Numbered from the stretch's first letter, positions 8,154-18,387 are shown. The stretch: 64,000 bases of DNA from Microbacterium psychrotolerans (GCF_031085295.1 NZ_JAVFWO010000003.1:722063-786062); one strand, 5' to 3'. The notes: generated by a model not told the origin, from the letters alone. Program-made: numbers and translations.

Positions 8154-9268
8154 CACTTCGCGCCCAGTATCCGTCGAGTGGTTGCAATGATTTCATCAAG
8201 TTCGACACGACTGAGGTGCGTGTGGACGGGAAGGGAGACCGCCTCGCGCGCGATGCGGTTGGCGACGGGAGTCGGCTCGATCACGACATCGCTCCGATCG
8301 CGGTACGCGTCGTAGTCGAACACGAGGCGCGGGTAGTAGACGCCGGCACCGACGCCAGCCGCCGTGATCTTTTCCGCGAATTCGTCGCGGGAAACCGCCG
8401 CTTCCTCGGTGATCCTCACGGTGTACTGGTGCCAAACGTGGCGTCGGCCGACCAGTTCCTTCGGCGTGATGAGGCCGGGGATCCCATTCAGCCCTGCCGA
8501 CAGATACGCCGCGTTCTTCGCTCGCTGCGAAACCGTTGCGTCGTATCGGGAGATCTGCGGTATGCCGAGGGCTGCCTGCAGATCGGTCATGCGATAGTTG
8601 TGCCCGCGCATCACGTACTCGTAGCGAGCACGCATGCCTTGATTGCGGAGGACACGCAATCTATCCGCGAACTCGTCGTCATCCGTGGTGATGATTCCGC
8701 CCTCACCTGTCGTGATGTTCTTCGTCGCGTAGAACGAGAACGAGCCGACGCCGAAGCTGCCGGCGGCTTTGCCGGACTGCGTGCTGCCGTGCGCCTGTGC
8801 GGCATCCTCGAGAACGAGCAGATCATGCCGGCGTGCGATGGGCATGAGCCGTTCCATGTCGGCGACCTGTCCGTACAAGTGGACCGGCATGAGCACGCGC
8901 GTCCGGTTGGAGATCCTCGAAGCTACGGAATCGGGGTCCACGTTGAAGTCGGCCTCGGAGATGTCGGCGAATCGTGCCGTTGCCCCCGCCTCAAGGATGG
9001 CGTTGAGCGTGGCGGCGAACGTGAACGGACTCGTGATCACCTCGTCACCTGGTTCGAGGTCGAACGATTGCAGTGCGGCCACGAGCGAAGTCGTGCCGTT
9101 GTTCACTGCGATCGCGTGCTTGACACCCGTCATCTCGGCGAACATCTGCTCGAATCTTGCCACAAGAGGTCCCTGCGCTACGCGTCCCGAGCGGAGCACC
9201 TCGAGGACGAGCTGCTCCTCTTCGCTGCCGAACTCCACGACGGTGATGGGTATCATGAACCTACTCAT
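8153..9268 (-). CDS. DegT-family aminotransferase (GnnB- or WbpE-like)
   Basis: A 371-residue PLP aminotransferase. Schiff-base K183 lies in 'SFYATKNITTGEGG', a form typical of the WbpE/GnnB branch, and the PLP aspartate is in 'LVLEDAAQAHGS'. With the coupled oxidoreductase it would convert a 3-keto UDP-sugar to the 3-amino sugar. A second in-frame ATG at 9256 is an alternative start; no good ribosome-binding sequence distinguishes them. It is transcribed divergently from the flippase-like gene, with almost no gap. The nearby LpxA-like gene makes UDP-GlcNAc3N (the GnnA/GnnB product) an attractive but unproven product. Confidence 0.87.
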   Translation of the reverse strand: MSRFMIPITVVEFGSEEEQLVLEVLRSGRVAQGPLVARFEQMFAEMTGVKHAIAVNNGTTSLVAALQSFDLEPGDEVITSPFTFAATLNAILEAGATARFADISEADFNVDPDSVASRISNRTRVLMPVHLYGQVADMERLMPIARRHDLLVLEDAAQAHGSTQSGKAAGSFGVGSFSFYATKNITTGEGGIITTDDDEFADRLRVLRNQGMRARYEYVMRGHNYRMTDLQAALGIPQISRYDATVSQRAKNAAYLSAGLNGIPGLITPKELVGRRHVWHQYTVRITEEAAVSRDEFAEKITAAGVGAGVYYPRLVFDYDAYRDRSDVVIEPTPVANRIAREAVSLPVHTHLSRVELDEIIATTRRILGAK

Positions 9269-9278
9269 TCAAGTTTTG

Positions 9279-10366
9279 GTGCGAACCACACAAGCATACT
9301 TGCGAGATCGACCGGCCTCCGGCGTCGATCGTCGGTGGAAACGCAGAGAGGCTGATCCCATCTCTTCCAAGAGAAGTCCACGGTCGTGGGCGCTGACCAT
9401 CCTGCGCTATGCGCTGCTCGTAACCGTCATCGGTTTCGCTGTCTACTACCTCATCTCTCAGTGGGACGAGGTCTCTCAGGCGGTGAAGGTCATCGCCCCC
9501 GCGTCGATCGTCCTGTCGATGGTGATGGTGGCCGCAGGGCTCGGCTTCGGCACCTTATCGTGGATCATCATCTTGAACGGGTTGGGTTCGCGCGTGCCCG
9601 TCCTGCGAGGCGCGCAGATCCTGCTCGTCGGTCAGCTCGGCAAGTACGTGCCCGGATCTGTGTGGTCCTACGTGATGCAGATGGAGCTCGGGCGACAGTA
9701 TGGCGTCGCACGACCAAGAGTTTTGATCACTTCCCTGTATGCGGCAGGTGTTGGCGTCGTTGCGTCGCTCATCCTCGGTTCGTTCGCGCTGCCGATCATC
9801 GTCCAGGAACACCCTGAGCTTCTTTGGCTGTACGTGTTACTGCCGATCGGTCTCGTCTGCTTGCATCCCAAGGTCATGACCTGGCTCGCTTCCCTGGTGC
9901 TGAAGATCTTCCGCCGGCCGCCTCTGGATCACGAGGTCTCTTTCGGGGTCGTGGCCGGCGCATTGGGGGCCGCTCTGGCCTCGTACCTCTGCTACGGCGT
10001 GCACCTGTTCCTGTTGGTCAATTCGCTTGTGGACCCCGACTTCGGCACCTTCATCTTGCTGACCGGAGCGATGGCGATCGGATTTACGGCGGGACTGGTC
10101 GCCTTTCTGCTCCCATCTGGCCTAGGAGCGCGGGAAGCCGTCCTCATCGCCGCGATGACGCTGCTGCTGACGGTACCGGAAGCGGTGGCCATGACGGTCG
10201 TCTCCCGAATGATGATCACGCTGGCGGACATCGCGGCCGCAGGTGCTGCCGCGATCGCGGTCATGGTCATGAGACGGCGGCTGGCGGCCGAGGGGTCCGT
10301 CAACGTCGAGCGAGCGCCGTATGACGAAGAGTGGGAGCGCGAGGCAAATGTGGAGAGGGGGACTCC

Positions 10367-10370
<4 letters not shown>
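9279..10370 (+). CDS. Lysylphosphatidylglycerol synthase-TM / flippase-like membrane protein
   Basis: About 360 residues with roughly eight hydrophobic segments ('ILRYALLVTVIGFAVYYLIS', 'ASIVLSMVMVAAGLGFGTLS' and others). The conserved blocks 'GKYVPGSVWSYVMQ' and 'AFLLPSGLGAREAVLIAAM' mark the LPG_synthase_TM / UPF0104 family. Members are thought to move lipids or lipid-linked sugars and often lie in glycan loci. The start is uncertain: GTG 9279 and TTG 9300 are both in frame without a clear ribosome-binding sequence, and the reading frame is open far upstream through antisense sequence. It ends in a GTGA overlap with the LpxA-like gene, so the two are co-translated. Function is inferred from family only. 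Confidence 0.8.
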
Positions 10371-12203
<1,833 letters not shown>

Positions 12204-12231
12204 CTTGCGCGACAGAAGCGAAGGGAAATGC

Positions 12232-13449
12232 GTGACTGATCTCGTCGGGATCATCGGCGGGGGCATCGTCGGGGTGGCTTTGGCGCGGGCGCTCAGCGCC
12301 CGCGGTGACGACGTCACGGTGCTCGAGAAGGAGGCACGGCTGTCGCAGCATCAGACCGGGCACAACTCGGGTGTGGTGCATGCCGGGCTGTACTACAAGC
12401 CGGGGTCGCTGAAAGCGACGCTGTGCGCGGCTGGGCGGGTGTCGATCCGCGAGTTCTGCGAAGAGAAGGGGCTGCCGTACCGGGAGGTCGGCAAGCTCGT
12501 GGTCGCGGTGGACAAGTCCGAGCTGGCGGCGCTGGCCGAGATCGAGCGGCGTTCGCTGGAGAACGGCGTGCCCGACGTGGCCCGCATCGACGATGTGGCA
12601 CGGCTGCGTGAGATCGAGCCGCACGTCGCCGGGGTCGCCGCGGTGCACTCGCCGCACACGGCGGTGGTCGACTACGCGTCGATCACCGAGGCGATGGCTC
12701 AGGACGTCCGCGCCGCGGGCGGCACGATCCGGCTGGGACACGAGGTCACCGCGATGGCGCTAGAAAACGGCCGGGTTCGGGTGGTGACCCCGGTGTCGGA
12801 GGACGTGTTCGACAGGGTGATCGTGTGCGCCGGCCTGCAGTCCGACGTGGTCGCGCGGTTCGTCGGCGCCGACCCGTCGCCCAAGATCCTGCCGTTTCGC
12901 GGCGAGTACTGGGAACTCGCGCCCGAGCGCACCGGCTTGGTGAAGAGCATGATCTACCCGGTGCCCGACCCACGGTTCCCGTTCCTCGGCGTACATTTCA
13001 CCCGTGGTGTGTACGACAACGTGCACGTCGGACCGAACGCGGTGCCCGCGCTCGCCCGCGAGGGCTACAACTGGCTGCAGTGGTCGGCCAAGGACACGGT
13101 CGAGTCGTTGCGGTGGCCGGGTGCGTGGCCGCTGGCGAAGCAGCACTGGCGTATGGGCGTCGACGAGATCTCCGGGTCGCTGATCAAACCGCTGTACTAC
13201 CGCAGGGCGCGCCGCTTCATCCCCGAGCTGCGCTCGTCCGACCTGACCCACAAGCACGGCGCCGGAGTGCGGGCGCAGGCATGGGGACGCGCCGGCGAGC
13301 TCCTCGACGACTTCGTTGTCGACCAGGTCGGGCCCGTCACGCTGCTGCGCAACGCCCCCTCGCCCGCCGCCACCAGCTCGATCGCCATCGCCGAATACGT
13401 CATCGACCACTACCTCGGTGCACCGCGCGCCGGTTCGGCCTCCGCATAG
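12232..13449 (+). CDS. lhgO: L-2-hydroxyglutarate oxidase
   Basis: A 405-residue FAD-dependent oxidoreductase of the DAO family that oxidises L-2-hydroxyglutarate to 2-oxoglutarate. FAD motif 'GIIGGGIVGVALARAL' is near the N-terminus. 'QTGHNSGVVHAGLYYKPGS', 'FPFLGVHFTR' and 'APSPAATSSIAIAEY' are close to LhgO signatures. An AAGGGA site (12221-12226) precedes the GTG start. It is an odd neighbour, because LhgO is a housekeeping metabolite-repair enzyme while the flanking genes are glycan-specific. Its codon use also looks more strictly G/C-ending than that of glf before it or the exporter after it, suggesting a separate history. A role in glycan synthesis is possible but nothing shows one. Confidence 0.88.
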   Translation: MTDLVGIIGGGIVGVALARALSARGDDVTVLEKEARLSQHQTGHNSGVVHAGLYYKPGSLKATLCAAGRVSIREFCEEKGLPYREVGKLVVAVDKSELAALAEIERRSLENGVPDVARIDDVARLREIEPHVAGVAAVHSPHTAVVDYASITEAMAQDVRAAGGTIRLGHEVTAMALENGRVRVVTPVSEDVFDRVIVCAGLQSDVVARFVGADPSPKILPFRGEYWELAPERTGLVKSMIYPVPDPRFPFLGVHFTRGVYDNVHVGPNAVPALAREGYNWLQWSAKDTVESLRWPGAWPLAKQHWRMGVDEISGSLIKPLYYRRARRFIPELRSSDLTHKHGAGVRAQAWGRAGELLDDFVVDQVGPVTLLRNAPSPAATSSIAIAEYVIDHYLGAPRAGSASA

Positions 13450-13452
13450 ACT
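13447..13452 (+). promoter_or_regulatory. -10 box of a leaderless promoter, second exporter
   Basis: TAGACT followed by 7 nt and then the GTG at 13460. The box overlaps the lhgO stop codon. No ribosome-binding sequence is present, so the exporter transcript is probably leaderless. Confidence 0.6.
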
Positions 13453-13459
13453 CGTCAGC

Positions 13460-14266
13460 GTGACCACAGCCGCCGTCGGCGCCCCCGGCTCCCCCCGGCG
13501 CTACCTCCACTCGCTGTGGCTGCTGTCGGCGCGCGACCTGAAGGTGCGCTACGCCACGAGCGCTCTCGGATATTTATGGTCGATCCTCGACCCGCTTGTC
13601 ATGAGCGCGATCTACTGGTTCGTCTTCACGCAGGTGTTCCAGCGCACGGTGGGGCATGAGCCGTACATCGTGTTCCTCATTACCGCGCTGCTGCCCTGGG
13701 TCTGGTTTAACTCGTCGGTGTCGGACTTCACTCGTGCGTTCAATAAAGACGCGCGCCTCGTGCGTTCCACCGCGATTCCCCGATCCATCTGGGTCAACCG
13801 GATCGTCCTCGGCAAGGGCGTCGAGTTTCTCTGCTCGCTCCCGGTCCTCGCGATCTTCGTCATCATCTCCGAATTCTCGGAAACGCCGGCGCAGCTCAAT
13901 TGGGGTCTGCTCTGGGTTCCGGTCGCGATCGTTCTGCAGACGGTCCTGCTCGTAGGGCTCGGCCTGCTCGTGGCGCCGCTGTGCGTGCTGTGGAACGACC
14001 TCGAACGCACGACGAAGCTCATTCTGCGGGCACTGTTCTATGCGTCCCCGGTCATCTATGGGGTGGAGGATCTGCCCGGTGCGTTCGAGACGCTCGCGGC
14101 GTTCAATCCTCTGTCGGGCATTTTTGCGCTGTATCGCGTCGGGTTCTTCGCGGAGGAGTGGGATCCCTGGGTCATCGGGATCGGCGCAGTCATGTCGTTC
14201 CTCTTCCTCGCCCTCGGAATCTACGTGTTCCGTCGGCTCGAGCCTCCCATGCTGAAGGAGCTGTGA
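13460..14266 (+). CDS. Second ABC-2 polysaccharide exporter, membrane subunit
   Basis: A 268-residue ABC-2 permease. The motifs 'RDLKVRYATSALGYLWSILD', 'STAIPRSIWVNRIVLGKG' and 'LWNDLERTTKLILRALFYASP' are those of TagG/Wzm exporters. About six transmembrane segments are visible. It differs clearly in sequence from the permease at 1431, so the two are not recent duplicates. It starts at a GTG with no ribosome-binding sequence and a TAnnnT box 7 nt upstream. Its TGA shares one base with the ATG of its ATPase. A second, separate surface polymer export route is implied. Confidence 0.9.
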   Translation: MTTAAVGAPGSPRRYLHSLWLLSARDLKVRYATSALGYLWSILDPLVMSAIYWFVFTQVFQRTVGHEPYIVFLITALLPWVWFNSSVSDFTRAFNKDARLVRSTAIPRSIWVNRIVLGKGVEFLCSLPVLAIFVIISEFSETPAQLNWGLLWVPVAIVLQTVLLVGLGLLVAPLCVLWNDLERTTKLILRALFYASPVIYGVEDLPGAFETLAAFNPLSGIFALYRVGFFAEEWDPWVIGIGAVMSFLFLALGIYVFRRLEPPMLKEL

Positions 14267-15006
14267 TGACGGCATCCGGTCTCGCGATCGAGGTGCAGGG
14301 CCTTGGCGTGCGCTTCCGCCGCAACCGGCGCGGACGCAGAAGCATCAAGGACCTCTTCTCCGACTCATCGCGGCGGTCCAAGCCCGGCGAGTTCTGGGCA
14401 CTGCGCGATGTCTCCTTCGATGTGAAGCCAGGCGAGTCGATCGGCGTTGTCGGTCGCAATGGCCAGGGCAAGTCCACGCTCCTCAAGCTCGTCGCCGGCG
14501 TGCTGCTGCCTGATGAGGGCTCCGTCTCAGTCAACGGGGGGGTCGCGCCCCTCATCGAGATCACCGGCGGATTCGTAGGCGATCTCACGGTCCGGGAGAA
14601 CGTCCGGCTGACGTCCGGCCTTCACGGGATGTCGAAGGCAGAGGTCACACGCCGCTTCGACGGCATCATCGATTTCGCGGAGCTCGGGGAGTTCGTCGAC
14701 ACGCCATACAAGCACCTGAGCAACGGGATGAAGGTGCGGCTGGCGTTCTCGGTCGTCTCGCAACTAGAGGAGCCCGTCCTCCTCGTCGACGAGGTGCTTG
14801 CGGTGGGCGACAAGGCGTTCCGTGAGAAGTGCTACGCGCGCATCGACGAACTGCTCGCCGACGGGCGCACACTCTTCTTCGTGTCGCACAGCGAGCGGGA
14901 CCTGCGCCGCTTCTGTTCACGGGGGCTCTATCTCGACAAGCATCGGCTCGCGATGGATGCACCCATTGGCGAGGTGCTTGACCGCTACAACGCGGACTAC
15001 GCGTAG
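14266..15006 (+). CDS. Second exporter ATPase (TagH/short Wzt type)
   Basis: A 246-residue ABC ATPase with Walker A 'GRNGQGKST' (63-71), signature 'LSNGM' and Walker B 'VLLVDEVLAVGD'. The final 'HRLAMDAPIGEVLDRYNADY' region closes the nucleotide-binding domain, and there is no extra carbohydrate-recognition domain. This contrasts with the 403-residue ATPase at 2354. It therefore fits export of a chain that is not tested for a terminal cap, as with TagH or the short KpsT-type ATPases. It is paired with the permease just upstream. Confidence 0.9.
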   Translation: MTASGLAIEVQGLGVRFRRNRRGRRSIKDLFSDSSRRSKPGEFWALRDVSFDVKPGESIGVVGRNGQGKSTLLKLVAGVLLPDEGSVSVNGGVAPLIEITGGFVGDLTVRENVRLTSGLHGMSKAEVTRRFDGIIDFAELGEFVDTPYKHLSNGMKVRLAFSVVSQLEEPVLLVDEVLAVGDKAFREKCYARIDELLADGRTLFFVSHSERDLRRFCSRGLYLDKHRLAMDAPIGEVLDRYNADYA

Positions 15007-15024
15007 CCGGAGTCGCCGGATTGC

Positions 15025-15030
15025 TAGGCT
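15025..15030 (+). promoter_or_regulatory. -10 box of a leaderless promoter before a mini-ORF
   Basis: TAGGCT followed by 6 nt and an ATG at 15037, the same geometry as other leaderless starts in the window. It would drive transcription into the GT4 gene at 15077. Confidence 0.5.
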
Positions 15031-15036
15031 GGTCCG

Positions 15037-15057
15037 ATGCGCGAGAGCGTCGTCTGA
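15037..15057 (+). CDS. Leaderless upstream mini-ORF (6 codons)
   Basis: A six-codon reading frame (MRESVV then TGA) begins exactly where a leaderless transcript from the TAGGCT box would start. It ends 19 nt before the ATG of the GT4 gene and is in a different frame. It could be a regulatory upstream ORF or a device for translational re-initiation, because the GT4 gene lacks an obvious ribosome-binding sequence. It may also be accidental. The call rests on position only. Confidence 0.3.
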   Translation: MRESVV

Positions 15058-15076
15058 GTCGCCGATCGGTTGGTCA

Positions 15077-16321
15077 ATGAGAATCGCAGTCGTAAACAAC
15101 TTCTACCCCCCGAGACCGGGTGGATCTGCTCACCTCTCTCAGCACCTTGCGCACAAGTATGCCGAAGCCGGACACGAGGTGCTGGTGCTGACAGCCACCT
15201 ACGGCGACTCACCGGCTGAAGAGGTACGCGATGGTGTGCGAATCGTCCGCATTCATGCCTGGACGCTCCCGAAGAATCGATTTGCGGCGAACTTCGATAT
15301 CGGGTTCACTTCTTCGCCGAAGGCGAAGCGCCGCGTGTTTGAGCTTCTTGACGATTTCTCGCCTGATGTGGTTCACCAGCACGGGCAGTTCTTCGATCTC
15401 ACGTGGCTGTCGGGGTGGTGGGCTCGCAAACGGCGGATCCCCACACTGTTGAGCATTCACACTCGCCTCGAGACTCCGCTGAGTCGGTTCAACGACTTCG
15501 TCTATATGATGGCCGACCGCCTGCTGGTCGCTCCGCTTATGCGTCTGCACCGTCCGAAGCTCGTCGTGATGGACATCCTGATGGACCGCTACATCGACAA
15601 GCGGTATCGGCACGTGATCAGCGGCAAGGTTGCGATTCCCGTCGGCATCGAGCCGGAAGCCCTTCGAGGCGGCGATCGACAAGGTGTGTTGGAATCCTTG
15701 CAACTCGACGGCCGCCGCGTCGTCGTTTCGATAGGTCACGTTATTCCGCAGCGCAGCCGGATCGCGCTCGTCAAGGCACTGCCACTGGTCCTGGAACGTT
15801 TCCCGGACCTCGTCGTGGTCGTCATCGGTGGTGTGTATCACGATGAGTTCCTTCACTTGGCGAAGGAGCTCGGCGTCGAACACGCCATTGTGACCACGGG
15901 TGTTCTTCCGCAGAACCGCATCCCCGACTTCCTCGCTGCAGCAGACGCGGAGGTGCATGAATTGGAGGGACTCGGGTTCGGCACGGCGAGCCTGGAGGCG
16001 CTCGCCGCGGGCACACCGGTGATCGCGGCGATCGAGCCCGACAACTTCTTGGACATCATCGTCCATGACGGCCGTGAACTCTTCATCGCCCCGCCGGTGA
16101 GCAGCACCGACCCCCGAGCGGATCCGAGCGCTCTCGCAGGCGTTCTGCTGCGGGTGCTGGAGGACCCGGTGGGGGCGCGAGACCAAGTCGCTGCGAACGC
16201 ACAGCTGCTTATCGAGAATCACTTCACGATCGGGCGCGTCGCTGAACGCCACCTCGAGGTGCTGACTGAGATGGCGGAGAAACGGCAGCGCTCTGGCCGT
16301 GGTATCGGGCGGACGGCTTGA
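15077..16321 (+). CDS. Glycosyltransferase family 4
   Basis: A 414-residue GT-B enzyme. The N-terminal 'MRIAVVNNFYPPRPGGSAHL' is the acceptor-domain start typical of GT4, with a 'VHQHGQFFDL' block following. The C-terminal donor domain includes 'VVSIGHVIPQRSRIALVKAL' and the E-x7-E-like region 'EVHELEGLGFGTASLEALAAG'. No membrane segment is evident. It probably works at the cytoplasmic membrane face on the polymer exported by the second transporter. Donor sugar unknown. The start is the ATG at 15077; no strong ribosome-binding sequence precedes it. Confidence 0.85.
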   Translation: MRIAVVNNFYPPRPGGSAHLSQHLAHKYAEAGHEVLVLTATYGDSPAEEVRDGVRIVRIHAWTLPKNRFAANFDIGFTSSPKAKRRVFELLDDFSPDVVHQHGQFFDLTWLSGWWARKRRIPTLLSIHTRLETPLSRFNDFVYMMADRLLVAPLMRLHRPKLVVMDILMDRYIDKRYRHVISGKVAIPVGIEPEALRGGDRQGVLESLQLDGRRVVVSIGHVIPQRSRIALVKALPLVLERFPDLVVVVIGGVYHDEFLHLAKELGVEHAIVTTGVLPQNRIPDFLAAADAEVHELEGLGFGTASLEALAAGTPVIAAIEPDNFLDIIVHDGRELFIAPPVSSTDPRADPSALAGVLLRVLEDPVGARDQVAANAQLLIENHFTIGRVAERHLEVLTEMAEKRQRSGRGIGRTA

Positions 16322-16345
16322 AGGACCGCGTCTCAAGTGCGGGGG

Positions 16346-16351
16346 TAGGGT
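16346..16351 (+). promoter_or_regulatory. -10 box of a leaderless promoter for the ACP gene
   Basis: TAGGGT followed by 6 nt and the ATG at 16358. No ribosome-binding sequence lies between, so the ACP and the coupled reductase are probably read from a leaderless mRNA. Confidence 0.6.
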
Positions 16352-16357
16352 TGGCGT

Positions 16358-16582
16358 ATGGATGAAAACGCCTTGCTGAAGATCGTCGCGGAGATTCTCG
16401 AAGTCGATGTCGAGGAGGTCTCCTTGACCGATGAACTCGACGCGATCGGCTGGGATTCCTTGTCGAACATCAGCTTCATCGCCGAGGTCGACACCGTCGC
16501 AGGCATCACCATCGACGCGGACGCCCTGGCCGAAGCGGCCAAGGTGAGCGACCTCCAGGCACTCGTGAACGCTGGTGCGTGA
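16358..16582 (+). CDS. Acyl carrier protein, pathway-dedicated
   Basis: A 74-residue acidic protein with the phosphopantetheine attachment serine S34 in 'IGWDSLSNI'. Helical periodicity and length are those of type II ACPs. The motif is GWDS rather than the DSL of housekeeping AcpP ('GADSLD'), which points to a specialised carrier. It overlaps the SDR reductase by 8 bp and is followed by a KAS III, so the three probably build and carry a short 3-hydroxyacyl chain. A holo-ACP synthase is not present here. Confidence 0.88.
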   Translation: MDENALLKIVAEILEVDVEEVSLTDELDAIGWDSLSNISFIAEVDTVAGITIDADALAEAAKVSDLQALVNAGA

Positions 16583-17342
16583 AGCCTCTGACTTTCTGGG
16601 CCTGACCGGCACTGTCGTCCTTGTAACGGGGGCGACTTCGGGTATCGGAAGAGCCACGGCCGTAGCGGCGTCGCGTGCGGGAGCTCGCGTCGTGTGCGTA
16701 GCACGCCGTGAGGACGCGCTGGATCGGGTGTTGGAGGAGCTCGCTGGTGACGGGCATCTCGCAGTGGTTTTCGACGTCACAGACTTTTCGCTCATTCCGG
16801 CCATGCTTCGCGACGTGGTCGCCGAGGTGGGTCCGCTGGACGGAGTCGTCCACGCGGCGGGCATCCACGATGCGACCCCCCTGAGGGCGGTCTCCGACGA
16901 GCAGGTCGCGCGTCTGTTCAACGTCAACGTCACCAGTGCAGTGATGATCGCTAAGGCATTTCGCCATGCGAAGGTTCGTGGCGCCGCGCCGAGCATCGTG
17001 CTGATGTCCTCCGCGGTCGGGATCGTCGGCGAGGCGGGTGTGAGTGTGTATGCGGCGACGAAGGCCGCGATCGCGTCGTTCTCCAAATCGCTCGGCCTGG
17101 AACTTGCCCGCGAGGGCATCCGTGTGAATTGCATCGCCGCAGGTGTCGTCGAGACACCGCTCACCGAAGGGATTCGGCATAAAGTCGGCCAATCGGCGTG
17201 GTCCGCTATCGAGTCGGCTCATCCCCTCGGGTTGGGTTCCGCGGAGGACGTCGCGAACGCCGCGCTCTATCTCCTGTCCCCAGCCTCCCGGTGGGTGACG
17301 GGCACGGCGCTGGTGGTCGACGGCGGCTATACCGCGAGGTGA
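16575..17342 (+). CDS. SDR reductase, 3-oxoacyl-ACP reductase-like
   Basis: A 255-residue classical short-chain dehydrogenase. Cofactor motif 'TGATSGIG', catalytic serine in 'VLMSSAVGIVG' and catalytic 'YAATK' are all present, as are 'NVNVTSAVMI' and the C-terminal 'GTALVVDGGYTAR'. The GTG start overlaps the end of the ACP gene, a strong sign of coupled translation and shared function. FabG-like reduction of a 3-ketoacyl-ACP to a 3-hydroxyacyl-ACP is the most natural reading. Sugar or other ketone substrates cannot be excluded, because SDR specificity is hard to read from sequence. Confidence 0.85.
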   Translation: MREASDFLGLTGTVVLVTGATSGIGRATAVAASRAGARVVCVARREDALDRVLEELAGDGHLAVVFDVTDFSLIPAMLRDVVAEVGPLDGVVHAAGIHDATPLRAVSDEQVARLFNVNVTSAVMIAKAFRHAKVRGAAPSIVLMSSAVGIVGEAGVSVYAATKAAIASFSKSLGLELAREGIRVNCIAAGVVETPLTEGIRHKVGQSAWSAIESAHPLGLGSAEDVANAALYLLSPASRWVTGTALVVDGGYTAR

Positions 17343-17358
17343 GGAGACGCGGCTCGAG

Positions 17359-17364
17359 TAAGCT
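17359..17364 (+). promoter_or_regulatory. -10 box of a leaderless promoter for the KAS III gene
   Basis: TAAGCT followed by 6 nt and the ATG at 17371. The same hexamer and spacing occur before the Fur-family gene at 44952. Confidence 0.6.
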
Positions 17365-17370
17365 CGGTGC

Positions 17371-18378
17371 ATGAGCGCTCGCATCGCCGCCGTCGACTAT
17401 TTCCTCCCTCCAGCGGTCTTGACCAACGAAGATCTGGCCGCCCAATTCCCTGAGTGGAGCGTCGAGAAGATCGCCGCCAAGACCGGAATCGATCGGCGTC
17501 ATATCTCTGGTCCGGACGAGTTCTCGTCGGACCTGGCGACCGCCGCGGGTGAGGCGCTCTTCGCGAATCACGGGATCGATCCGCACTCGATCGAGTACCT
17601 CATCGTGTGCACGCAGAGCCCCGACTACTACCTGCCCTCGACGGCATGCCTTGTGCAAGAACGCCTCGGCCTGCCCACGACGACGGGTGCCACCGACATC
17701 ACTTTGGGGTGCTCCGGATACATTTATGCGCTCGGGCTGGCAAAGGGGCTCATCGAGTCGGGACAGGTCTCGAACGTGTTGGTGATCACCGCAGACACGT
17801 ACACGAAGTTCATCAACCCGGAGGACAAGTCCGTACGAACGATCTTCGGCGACGGTGCCGCAGCCACGCTTGTCACCGACGCTGGGGAGGCCACCGCGAT
17901 CACGGGCATCACCTACGGCACGAATGGCGCGGGGGCGAAGAGTCTCATCGTGCCGCAGGGCGGGCTGCGTCCGGGGGAGGCGCTTCAGCCCAAGTCCGAC
18001 GCGCGGGCCAGGTCACTTGAGCCCACGGGCTACGACCTGTACATGGATGGCCCGGACATCTTCAACTTCACCCTCGAGGTTGTTCCCGCTTCGGTAGATG
18101 CGATTCTCAGGAAGTCCTCGCTGACCGCGGACGACATCGACCTCTACGTCTTCCATCAGGCGAACGCATTCATGCTCGAGCATCTGCGCAAGAAGCTCGG
18201 CGTGCCGAGCGAGAAGTTCTTCGTGGCGCTCGAGGGCTTCGGAAACACGGTGTCGTCTACCATTCCCATCGCCTTGACGGAGGCCGTGCGGCAAGGCGCG
18301 CTGCGCGATGGCATGAAAGTGATGCTGCTCGGATTCGGCGTGGGATTGTCCTGGGGTGGCCTCGTCGTCACCTGGTAA
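17371..18378 (+). CDS. 3-oxoacyl-ACP synthase III (KAS III/FabH-like)
   Basis: A 335-residue thiolase-fold condensing enzyme with the KAS III triad: C114 in 'LGCSGYIYA', H262 in 'VFHQAN' and N292 in 'GFGNTVSST'. The glycine-rich end 'VMLLGFGVGLSWGGLVV' is typical. KAS III enzymes condense acyl-CoA with malonyl-ACP, or in some branches move acyl groups. Beside a dedicated ACP and reductase it would make a 3-ketoacyl-ACP that the SDR reduces. Housekeeping fabH normally sits with fabD, acpP and fabF, which are absent here. It has its own apparent leaderless start. Confidence 0.88.
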   Translation: MSARIAAVDYFLPPAVLTNEDLAAQFPEWSVEKIAAKTGIDRRHISGPDEFSSDLATAAGEALFANHGIDPHSIEYLIVCTQSPDYYLPSTACLVQERLGLPTTTGATDITLGCSGYIYALGLAKGLIESGQVSNVLVITADTYTKFINPEDKSVRTIFGDGAAATLVTDAGEATAITGITYGTNGAGAKSLIVPQGGLRPGEALQPKSDARARSLEPTGYDLYMDGPDIFNFTLEVVPASVDAILRKSSLTADDIDLYVFHQANAFMLEHLRKKLGVPSEKFFVALEGFGNTVSSTIPIALTEAVRQGALRDGMKVMLLGFGVGLSWGGLVVTW

Positions 18379-18387
18379 TCCGCTCGC

